Shown here: piece by piece, positions 1-11,586 of the stretch
Numbering within the stretch: the stretch's first letter is position 1
Layout: each line of letters starts with the position of its first letter
NCBI RefSeq assembly: GCF_037042905.1
Contig: NC_087261.1
Span: 9,819,717 to 9,883,716 of the forward strand
Length of the DNA: 64,000 nt
Direction: 5' to 3'
Source of the DNA: Lytechinus pictus
Lineage: Eukaryota; Echinodermata; Echinoidea; Temnopleuroida; Toxopneustidae
Made by a program: the position numbers and the translations under genes
The notes under the pieces: generated by a model
The model's database searches: none
Told to the model about the DNA's origin: nothing
The model's input: only the letters and a program-made list of their open reading frames with translations

Positions 1-722
1 AATAATAACAAATTTGCAATTTCAGTTAAAAGCTACTGAAATCATTGAATTTGATTGGCTGGTAGTAAACTTGATAAAGAAATTAGTCTTTATGAAACAG
101 AGCCCTGGCAGGAATGTATTTCTTTGAAGTACATTGTAGGTCGTGTGGAAGCAGCTTGGCTTCTCACAAAGAAGGGTAATCAATAATGCTGCATTATTCG
201 TGATTAGAGATTTCAAAGATTAAGTACTTATTTTACAATATTCAGATGCAGATCTAGAAGCTATTAGCATTTAGTTGCATATTTTATTGGCAGTGGTGGA
301 ATAGCAATGTCCAGTTTTGGGAATATTCAGTCAAGAAAGCTGAAATTGAATAAAGGAAAAAAACCAACAAGGATTTCTGTCTCTGTCACTGCCGTTGCCC
401 TAGAAAGATGTAATGGGGGATAAAACCAAGACAGAACATGACGCAATTCGTAAGATGAAATCTCTATAAATAATGTCATTATGCTGGCCAATCAATAACT
501 TTCCTATGCATCCATCATCCAATTCTCTCCCTCAATTTTGTTTCCTTTACTAGTATACAATGTCTCAACTTGTGTTCTCTTCCTGCCTGTATTTTCATTC
601 TATTCAAGTTTGATTTTTCCTCTTCATCTACATATCCTGACTTGCTATTGCCTAGAGCTCACTATCCAGAACCTGTTTGGTCCCCTTTTATTCCTTTCCT
701 CCTTTATTTTCCTTTCATATCT

Positions 723-1090
723 GGGGGGTGTGTTTCACAAAGATTTAAGTATGACCTAGGGCCCGTTGCAGAAAGAGTTGCGTTTAAACGCAAGTCAAAA
801 AATCAATCGCAAGTCCCAAATGCGCGCTGTTGATTGGTTGAAAATTAAGATGCGCATGATTTTTAGAGTTGCGATTGATTGCAACTCTTTCTGCAACGGG
901 CCCCGAGAGTCGCACTTAAATACCGAGTTGCGTACGGTATGACAGGCTTGACCGCATTGGTCAGATCGTGTCATGAGGATGCGCACTGCTGCGTATCTAT
1001 CAATAAGATCGCACGTTGCATATCGTGTACGTGTCGGCATATAAGTGCGACTTAAGTCTTACTTTTTTAATCTTTGTGAAACACCCCCCT
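723..1090. mobile_element. MITE-like TIR element, carrier of a nested second MITE
   Basis: The ends are inverted copies: GTGTTTCACAAAGATTTAAG-like on the left and AATCTTTGTGAAACACCCCCC-like on the right. The interior contains cgcacttaaa, gcgtacggtat and gcatataagtgcgactt, recurring in the diverged copy at 4590-4768. It is interrupted by the element at 759-903. Confidence 0.75.
759..903. mobile_element. Short MITE nested in 723-1090
   Basis: Perfect TIR GGGCCCGTTGCAGAAAGAG against its reverse complement ending CTGCAACGGGCCC. The interior is about 100 bp with a further inverted pair around ttgattggttg. No coding capacity. Confidence 0.8.
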
Positions 1091-1429
1091 GTTTTGCTAA
1101 TTCCCCTTTCTCTGTCTCCTAGTCTCTGTTTTTTTTTATCACTTTCTCTTGCTCCCCTCTTGCCTTTTTTTCCCCTTTCTAATTTCTTTCTGTCTTCATT
1201 TCATCTTCTATATCTTCATCTCTCCTCGTGCACACACTATCTTTCTGTATTAAAACTTCACCACTATTATTGTCACTCTATTTCCTACTCACTCTCCTTT
1301 TCTCTAGTGCTCTCTCTCTCTCTTTCTCTTCTCATACTTGTGAATTCACTCTCCTCCCTTTATATTATCCCTAATGCACCATGACATTCTGTTCAACTGT
1401 TGTTGTTATTGTTTCTATTTCTTCTTCAG

Positions 1430-1484
1430 GAATCAGGGGATGGGGAGGAGCGTCGGCTGAGAAGCAGTGCAAAGGGACTTCCTG
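1430..1484 (+). CDS. Myt1: Myt1 exon 1 (first visible): basic N-terminal segment
   Basis: This 55-bp exon lies between a pyrimidine tract ending cttcttcag and a GTAAGG donor. In the frame forced by downstream exons it encodes [18 protein letters not shown] plus one base. That resembles the short basic segment (Glu-rich, then Arg/Ser/Lys) preceding finger 1 in vertebrate MYT1L. It starts in phase 0 and ends in phase 1. The clear acceptor shows that at least one exon lies upstream. There is no ATG in frame within it, so it is not the initiating exon. Confidence 0.8.
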
Positions 1485-4400
1485 GTAAGGCTTTATCAAA
1501 TATTATTGTTGTCATTATGGAAAGCTCAAATTGTTTACTTAACGAGTTAATGAAAGTCTAATTGATTTCATGAAGATTCTTCTGAGGATTTAGTTTCCTG
1601 TTTGTTTTTTAGGGGGTGGGGTCTATTTATTTCCTATATCTCATGTTAAGATTAAAACTTGCATGGTATTTTTAAAGATAAAAAGCAATATTCTGCATTT
1701 TCTACTATATTCCATATTACTATCCATTCCATATTACTGTCCATTTTGTCTAATTTTACTCCTCCCATCCTTCATTTGCTTTCTATTTTTCTTGTCGTTC
1801 TATAAAGTATTCTGTTTTCATCTTTATTATATTGCATGCATTTGGACTTTCTGTAACTTTATTAGGTTTGTGCTTTTCCTTTATAATTCACCTGATTCTT
1901 GCTCCCTCCCTCCCCTTCCCTCTATCTCTCAACTCTTATAATACTCCCTCCTTCCCCCACAGTATTCCATCCCGATGTATCTTCATTTCTCGTTAATGCC
2001 ATGTATAATTCTGTCCTCAGGATATTCCTCTTTAATGTATGTTCAATAGTTTAGATCCTGATTTTTCGCCAAAGCTATATCGAGGTAGAAAAACAAAAAC
2101 ATAAAATTGTTTTGATGGAGGAAGATATAGAAATAACCTTCCTATGTCCTATGGTAAAGTAATATCCTCTCGACCTGATTATCATAATAACCTCCAAGAT
2201 AACAACCAGTTTAAACTTGCTCTTCTGATCAAGACACCAGTTTTTTTTCTAAATAGCTACTTTAAAGGTCAAGTCCACCTCAGAAAAATGTTGATTTGAA
2301 TCAATAGAGAAAAATCAGACAAGCACAATGCTGAAAATTTCATCAAAATCGGATGTAAAATAAGAAAGTTATGACATTTCAAAGTTTCGCTTATTTTTAA
2401 CAAAATAGTTATATGAACGAGCCAGTTACATCCAAATGAGAGAGTCGATGACATCACTCACTCACTATTTCTTTTGTTTTTTATTGTTTAAATTATACAA
2501 TATTTCAATTTTTACGGATTTGACGATTAGGACCTCCTTGCCTGAAGCACAAAATGTTAAAATAATGGAATTCCACGTGTTCAGGGAGGAATGAAACTTC
2601 ATTTCACATGACAATGACGAGAAAATCAAAATATTTCATATTTCATATAATAAAAAACAAAAGAAATAGTGAGTGAGTGACATCATCGACTCTCTCATTT
2701 GGATGTAACTGGCTCGTTCACATAACTATTTTGTTAGAAATAAGCTAAACTTTAAAATGTCATAACTTTCTTATTTTACATCCGATTTTGATGAAATTTT
2801 CAGTGTTATGCTGGTTGAATTTTTCTCTTTTTATTCAAATCACGTTTTTGTTGGGGTGGACTTGTCCTTTAACATTCAATAGTCTAATAAGAGTAATTCA
2901 AACTCTTAATTTTTGCCTGAAATCAATTGGCTTTATCATTACGTCTGACTCCCAAATGGTATAGGAACCATGCCATTTAACCATTTCACACTCAAAGCAA
3001 TCACCCTTACCCACTCAAATTGTGCATATAATGCATCCTCAACCTTTAAAATCACCTTCCAACTCTACACCACTACACTAGCTTCTTCCAAGTCTTTTGG
3101 CTGTCCCCCTCCTTGAACCACTCTCCTCAAACTCAAAAGCCTTTTTTTTTTAAAGTTAAAACCACTCATCCTCCTTAGCACATGCCCATGCCAATGTCCC
3201 CATTTGCCTAGTACTTAAATATTTTTCATGTTTATCGTTTGCCCCTTTCATATGCAGTGGAACCTCCTCCTGATGCACAAAGGTAAGTTATTGATTGCAG
3301 TTTGATTGTAATTGCTTTAATGATGAGCCTCATCAGATGAGGCAAAGCATTGGACTTGGTTGTAGAATGTGGACCTCCAAATAGGGGGTACTAATTCTGA
3401 CTAGAGAAACTTATTATTATAATCAGTGTGTTTTCTTTGATTAATTTGTTGTCCAATTATTTTTTTTGTGATAAGCAAGCATATATACTTTAGTGACATA
3501 ATTTGTTTAAATAATATACTGATGGATATTTCAATGATACAAAGATTATATATACACGTACATTTATGTATGCATACCCACACATCGTCAGTGGGCTGTT
3601 AAAACCTTGAATCTCAAAATCTGAAAATGTTACAGAGACAGCTTGGTTTCGGCTCTATTTTAGAGTTATGACATAAGTGGCAACCTTCTTTTGCCCTGGA
3701 AGAGTTCGCTTCAGGAATTAGAAGACTGTTTTAAACAATAACCATGATTCTTAAATACAGCTTTTTCTGTGCTGTTCTTAAGATTTTTAGATGTTGAGAT
3801 GCAAGGTTGAACAGCCGACTGACGACGTGATATTTGTACTTGATATTCACAAGGGATTATAAATAGTTGGAAACAAAATTATTATTTTGTTCATCTCCCT
3901 CCCTATTTCTTGATCTTTATTTAAGACATTTTGTCAAGAAACCTATAAATATATGGACTATTAAATGCATTTGGATTACTTGCATAACGGTAGTTAGAGA
4001 TGGTTACGCAATTAAATCTACGCTGTTATGGTGTGTGGGCTATGTGTAATAGATTAAATATGAAACAAAAGAAAACCTTTGGGGAAAATAAACTACCGGT
4101 AATTATGAAAATGTCAGTATTAGTAATAAAATGGACACGATGTATGCAAGTTATAATAGAATTTTATTTATTTGTCAACTGATTCCTCTGTGATACAAGC
4201 TGCAAAACTCTGGCTGGTGTTCAGAATTTCTGATTCGGATTCATATTTTGTTATTGTCCAGAATAATTGTAATAGAATCGTATTCATACATTGTCCATAT
4301 AAAAGGAAGAAAAAATATTGTGTTACATATTTATGTGAATACTTTAGTCAAGTGGATGTTTTAAGTAGTATTGGAATGTACTTTTGTATATATGTTTATG

Positions 4401-7400
4401 TGGTTTCTTTTTCTTCCCTCTTTCATTGACTGTACATCGCGTGGTTGTGACGGATCGGAACACAGTGCTGGCAAATACACAAGACACAGAAGGTAGGGAA
4501 GCTGGTTTGGTTTTCTTAAGCTCTCCTGCAATAATTTACATTTTTAATTCACAGTATTGAGTAAGATTCGGGGGGGGGGGGGGTTTGCATATATGTGTGA
4601 CTTAGAACCGCACTTAAATGACCAATTGCATGCGGTATAAAATGAATCACTGCATTGGTCAAATCGTGTGAAGAGGATGAGTGCTACTGCGTACCAACCA
4701 GTAAGATTGTGTGTTCCATATCACATGTGCACGTCAGAATATCAAGCACGACTCTAAATCACACTTAAAGCTAAATGATAGTAGTTGCAGTAAACACTGA
4801 TTTCATGAGAAAGTCTGTAAAACAAGGCTTAATTGTCAGTATATCATCGAGGATCTAGATCTGGTACAGTTACATAAACTGAACTTTGTGAAATCTTGAA
4901 ATCTACGCTGAAAAATGTTCAGGCTGAAGATCCCCAACACAGATAAGCGCACGTGGGACAGTGTATAATTATTGCTTCGAATGTCGGGCCCGACGCTCTA
5001 CCCGAATCCTGTGCTTATTTGCTGATTTCTCAGCAATTACACAATTTCTTCCAGAATCCTTTGGCACATGCATTTTATTTATACAAACATACACTTTGGT
5101 GGTCATGTCATTGGATTCTGTACGAACTCATTTTGATATCGTTACCAAAACTAGCATTTACCTTTAAGCACGACTCTAAATCACACTTAATTTCTTGTGA
5201 AACACCCTCCAATCAAGAACAGTAATTATTCTTGATACAGAGAATGTGATTTTCCAATTTTCGATATCAAGAAGTACATGTTGGATTAGTATTGAATGGT
5301 TAAACAGCTTTTGATTGATGTCCAGATAATGTGATGTGACAGCTACTTCCAATTCTATCAATTATTTGTGGTCAAGTGTAAGGATTCTGTATAGAGGATT
5401 GTACAAGATCCTTCCTTTATGATGATGTACATAGGATTGCATTCATGAATACCCATATTGTATTTTCCGTTTTGCTTTTATCATTTCTGAATGAGGAAGG
5501 AGAGTTTTGTTTATCCTCACTTTTTGTGAAAACAAAAACAAAATAGTTCCTGTTCTTCGCAAAAAGTCTGCTTAAATCAACATGGCTTGTTTTACATCAC
5601 TTGAAAAGTTGTGTATGTTTCATGTTTATTTTGTTTTATGTGGGAAGTTCATGTTCATGTCGACATGTTCTCAAATTAATTTCCCTTGTGCTTTTCTGCT
5701 GATTTGGATCTAATTGTGTGACATTGATTTTGATAATGATATTAAAAAATTCATATTAAGGGTCTATTGTGGTATTTTGAACTGAAATTGCTTTGCGTAT
5801 TGTGAGGAGACATGAAAGCTCAGCGATAGAGTTGTGGTCTCACTATCCGGTAACCCAGGTTTGATTACTCCTCCGTGTGCTCGTGCCCTTTATTAAGGCA
5901 TTTTTCCTCATTACCAGGTCCCTCTGAGAGGACCTTAAGTCTTTTGTCCTCTAGTTACTTTCTTACAATCATTCATGCTTCTTTACAGCATTCGGGTAGA
6001 AGTTCACCATCATATAGTCTGCAGGCTCAGACTCTAATAGAAACTTTCAGCAACAAGTGGGTATTCGCACAAGACTAGCATAAATAAAACTTTTTCTGTA
6101 CGCAAGGAATCGACAGGGACTGCTAGGCTGCATATCGAGACCGCATTCCTTGAGTGAAGGGTTTGCACATCAAACTTACTGTACCACCATGTACAATATG
6201 TAGTCGTGGCAAAGGACTATAAACATGTTGATGATTAACAGAAATACTTAATAACGTCCATGTTCATCCAAGCTTAATATTTTTCTTTTGTCAGTTCAAA
6301 CTGAATTACTGTAGCTGTCAGAGGCTGGCAGAAAGGTCGCCAATTTGAGAAGTGACCACTTCACTTCTCCAAGAGAAGTCTCTATTCTCTTTGGCAGTCG
6401 CTCTAAACTGTCGGTTGTACGATTGCAAAGGTCACAGCCATCCTTGCTCCATTAGTAGCCTTTGATATTAAAGCTCAAGTGTGGTTTTGACATGAACTCA
6501 GAAACAATTTATCACAGATCATTTGCTGAAGGGAAACTCTTGCTCTGGGAAAGATGAAAGATTTTATATTATTTAAGAAGAATGTTATAAAAGTAAAGAA
6601 GGTACCAACACATTCATGCTATGGCCCAAAGCAGCTGTGTAGCCCCATTCATACAATTCTGTGTATAGTACACAAGCCTCTCAGCAGACTTGGTGTCAAT
6701 TTCCTATCTTGGTGATCCCCGTTTATAATGAACATATTTCAATCACTGTGATGCAATTTCTTCCATGATTCAATCTCAAAGATTGATCCTTATTTCATGG
6801 TTGTTTTTTTTTAGATGAACAAAACAAACCAGTGGTGAAATAGTTCAAATGATTATTTTTCCTTTGTCATTGAAATATCTTATTTAAACAAGAAAATGAA
6901 TGGACATAAAATAAAGAAATTCACTAGAATAGCATGATTCAAACTTTACAAACACTCTTTTCACTGCGGATTTTCCAAATTTTATCTTGTTAACATTCTC
7001 TCTTTAAATCTTTATTCATTTATAATATCTATTTGAATGAAAAATATCAATGTTGCCAATTTGATAAATAAAAGTGATCACATCAGGCTTCAATGAATTC
7101 ATCCATGCTACTTCTTCATGCTATGGATTGGTAAAAGTTAAGTAGAAGTGAATTCAATGTTCAAGCCTCTGCACTTGTCAACAACTTGCTAATAAGATGC
7201 CGTTAAAATCCACAAGATCAACAGTACAAACGATTGAGACGACGAAAGCGAGATTGAGCTTTTGATAGGGATTTATATCTTGTTTAGTTCTCTCTTACTT
7301 ACTCCATCCCCTTAAAGCATTCAGGCGGAAAATCTGATTTATTGCTTGGCTTTTGGTTTGAGAGATGAAAATGGAATTGACTTTCAGAGGAAAAGCCGAC

Positions 7401-10400
7401 TGGCGGGGTTGAGTAGGAGGTATTCACCATGGAGGATAGAGCCATCGGCCAAAGTCAATATATCTAAATTCAAGCAGTGTCTCCTTTGAGCATCGTTTTT
7501 AGTCGAATATTTAGTATATTTTTGGGGACTTCATTTTTTTTTCTGTCTGATCTCAACTTTCCCATCTATGCATCTTTTTCGTTTTATTTTTATCTGTTTA
7601 CCTCCTCTTTTCTTTGGCTGCTTTTTGCTTCATCTTTCCTTGTTCTTTTTCACCTTCAGCTTTTTGTTCATACTTCCTACCCTTTCACTTCTCTTTCTTT
7701 TCCTCAACCTCTTTAGCTACTCTCTTGTTTCCTTTAACTCCAATTGCAGAGCTGCCAAGTACTGGTTTTTAGTAACTATTACTGAAAAATTAGAAAGAAT
7801 ACTGGTGGTTTCATGCAAAGTACTGGTTTCTAAAGTTTCAGTTTATGTGTTGTTGTATGGTATTTCTGTGAAAATACTGATTTTCAGCCTTCAAAATACT
7901 GAAATGTTCTTGATCAGATTGGCATCTCTGCACTAACCCTGTTATCATTCCTATTCATTCCTCTCTTTTCCAACTCCTCTCAGTTTTCTTTCACCCTTCC
8001 CCCTTTATCATTCACGTTCCCCCTTCTTTGTTTGTATTTCTCATTCTCTCTCCCCTTCTATCTCTCTTTCCCTCTCTTTCACTATTACCCCTTTCTCTCT
8101 TTCTCTTTACCTAGGTCAATCTTCTCTCGGGCCTATTCTTTCCCTGTGTTACTCCGAGGTATACGGCCCTTTCACACGGTCAAAAAAAAATTGTAATTTG
8201 AATGATGATTCCAGTGAAAAATAAGGCGAATGACAAATACTTAGCACGTGTGAAACCAAACTAGAACATGATTAGAATCATGAACGCTAATCACAGTCAC
8301 AATTACAATAGCAATCATCATTACAATAATGATTCAAGATTTGCGTGTGAAAAGGCCCATAGTCTCTGGCATGACTAATGAATCTACAACTCTGATACCG
8401 CCCTCTGTTTCTTAATAGTTATTCCTTTATTCATCAAACGTTTATCTATGAAACTGCTTCAACAATCTTTTCTTTTGGGTGAGTGTTTCATAGAGCTGTT
8501 TGTAAGTTAAGAGCGATTTAAGAACGACTGGTGAACCTTTCTCACGCGCTAAATAATTAACAATGAACATTTAATGGTGAATTATCATTTACCACAAGAA
8601 AGGAACACCAGGGCCCCGTAACACAAAGCTTAGCGATGAATAGCAAATATGAAAGAACGCTTCTGATTGGTTCCTGGTCAGTATTTTAAACTAAAATGCG
8701 CGTGTAACATTGATCTTGATTGGTCAGTCCATTTTGCGATTGATCGCAAATCTTTGTGTTACGGAGCCCTGTTGTTCTTACAGTCACTATCAACTAACGA
8801 ATAGCTCTATGAAATGGCCCCCTGTTTAAGATTGCTTACTATCCAAATTTTAGAATTGAACCATGAGTTACACCTTAAATTTGATTCTATACCTAACCAG
8901 CCATGATATCACTGGAGGTACATGTATGCACACTCGCCTGCTATGAAAAGTACTTCTAAATTTTGAGAAACCTGTTCAGGGGCGGTATTCTGAGGTCATT
9001 TTATCTTTAAAATATTTTATTTTATCTCTTAAAATGAAATTGGTATTCTGAGATGACATTTTATCTCTCAGATAAAATTTAAGATTTTATCTTGAGTATA
9101 AATTTTATCTTGCGTATCTATGATGATACGCAACAGAGCAGTGGCTGCGTAGACATACCCATCGCGTATCTGGCCATTGCAACGCGGGTGATGTGCTTGC
9201 GCCCAAGTCACTTTGAAGAAAAAAATAAAATAAACTTAAAAGAGGGTAAGGGCTATTTTATCTCCACGACGTTGATTTCGTCAATATTTCTAGGTGAATT
9301 AACTCCAAATGTTGGCATGAAAATTAAGAAAAATGATATATTCATTGAGAACAGCACCTTAAAGTTATTCCTGTACAATCAGGAAGTATTTCATAAGACT
9401 TTTCTTGACTAATATTGTCTTTGAAATGATGCTTGAAAAGATGCGATATAGACTTCGAAAAAAAGATGAGAGTATTGCCATTTTTGTTAAAAAGAAATAT
9501 CTGTAAAGACGCGCAGGCGTATAGTGCAAGCGTATTGAAGTCAATAAATTGACGCAATCTCACTCCTTCGCCACACCTCCTAGCGGAATGGATTTCTATT
9601 GGTTGAGTGATATGAGAGAGCTATAAAAGCGCGTTTCTAATTGGATATTGATTAAAAAATAGGTGTGTCTTACAGAGATAAAATGGAAATAAAATTGTTC
9701 TCAGAATACCAATTCGGAGAGATTTTAAGGGTATTTTATCTCACTGATTTTAACGGAGATAAAATATTTTATTTTATCTTAGATAAAATGGATCTCAGAA
9801 TACCACCCAGGTCTATAAAAAAAAACCCTGTTCATACACTTGTACCTACTTCAAACAGATAAAATTCTAGTAAGATACAAACACCCTGTACAAAAATGTA
9901 AATATGCTGCAAGCTAGTAACTATTATATCCTACGTAGATTAAATCCTGTATAGTGATTGGTTCAAATAGCATCATGTGACCAAATATATTTCAACTATG
10001 ATGCTGCGTGATGTCAGACCTCGATATATTTTTTCGCTATATCCAATATTCAATCGTCATTAGTTCAGAAAAATTGATATTTAGCTAAACTCTCGGGCGC
10101 ACCGGCCAGCAAGCTCTCTCTCCCGAGCAAGTCCTGTGATGCGTCGGCGCAGGCACTAATCTGTGTTTCGCTAAGCGGTGGCTTGGAGAAAAGTAGGTAA
10201 TTCAACACAAGTAACCGGACTTTGCAAGCTCAGCGCATAGATTTTGGTTATAAATTAATAAAAGTAGGATATAAAACAAATATATCAGCCGTTTCATTCA
10301 AGCATAGTGGAAATTATTAATCCTCGGTTGGACTGGCAAAACTACTATATTTCCCTCGGGGCTTCGCCCCTCGGGAAAAATAGTAATTGCCAGACCAACC

Positions 10401-11554
10401 TCGGATAAATAATTCCACTATACATGTACTTTCTCAAATCCTGATATATTTGTTTACTGTAGCTAGCTACTGGCTGGTGGCTTACATAACATTAAAGCCA
10501 TCGCAAGCTAGCAAAAAGTGCATGTTCTTTGAAAGGTAGCTTCATTGCATGCCTATTACAAGCTTATTTCTATCTGCTAGCTACATGAAGTCAAAAGCTA
10601 GTGGCAGGCGTGCTTGACATTTCTGTGATGTATGAAGCAAGACTTTATTTTCCTTTTATCGTTAATAATTAACTTTTTCTTACCGCACCTCAAATATTCT
10701 TGTTTGTTTTGCTTTCACACTACATATATTCCTGCAACTTAAGGAGATGTTCATGTTGAAGTTCGCATAAGTTTTGAAAGTACCTTCTATAAAATTGCTG
10801 GTGTTTTTATTCTGGAATATTGCAAGAATGTTTCTTTCATGCTCAACATACCCAGTATATATCCTGTTTGTGTGCACATGCCTACTGTATCTATTACAAA
10901 ATAAACCACACCATTAATGTTGGTTGATTGAAAGCACTTTTACGCCTATTATTCTTTGCTTTGTCGAGCAGTATTCTCCTTTTGAAACAGGTTTTCCAAT
11001 CGGATGTCCTTTTCTTTCCTTTCCTTACTGTTTCATCTCTCAAAGCCAGTGTATTTCCCTCCCTGTATTTTCATTTTCTTTATATATTCTCTCTCCACTT
11101 TATATTTATCTTCTCTCTTCCTATTTGACCCACTCTACATGTAAGTCAATTTTTTTTTTTTTTAATTGCATGTTTTACTTCCTGAATCTTCTAAGGTTAC
11201 CTTGGCTTATGATAAATGCACTTTTAAAGTTTGGCCTTTCCCCTAATAATACAGTTCTATTTCTCTAAGTTTTCCTGCTTTGTATCTCTCTGTCTGTCTG
11301 TCTCTCTTTGTAACTTTCTCAGTCTCTATATCTACCTTTCTTAATTCCTTCTTGATTTATCTTTGTCTCCCTGTGTCTCCCCCCTTTTCTCTCCTCTTTT
11401 GTCTTTCTCTATCCACCTCTCTGTGTATCTCTCTCCTCGTCCTCTAACTCTCTTCATCTTTTCTGTCCATCCCCTTCTCCCTCCTGTCTTCAATATCCTC
11501 TCCCTCTTTCTATCAGCTACCTATCTCCTCTCTCTCTGTCTATCTCCCTCTTCT

Positions 11555-11586
<32 letters not shown>

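Larger units (their letters stand above)
1..1429 (+). other. Upstream intron end of Myt1
   Basis: No exon was recognised here. It contains a nested TIR element (723-1090) and then a pyrimidine-rich stretch of about 340 bp leading to the acceptor at 1428-1429. An initiating exon could lie further left. Confidence 0.6.

Noticed and set aside
2262..2872. AAAGTTT-type MYT1 binding cores inside the MITE as autoregulatory sites
   Set aside because: The 5-7-bp core is expected often by chance in AT-rich DNA, so there is no basis for a regulatory call.
4172..4429. 85-residue frame ending just before the finger 1 half exon
   Set aside because: It is in a different frame from the finger sequence and consists of intron T-rich sequence.
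9092..9412. 106-residue frame inside the TIR element at 8979-9808
   Set aside because: No similarity to a transposase or other protein that I recognise; the frame spans the element's AT-rich arm.
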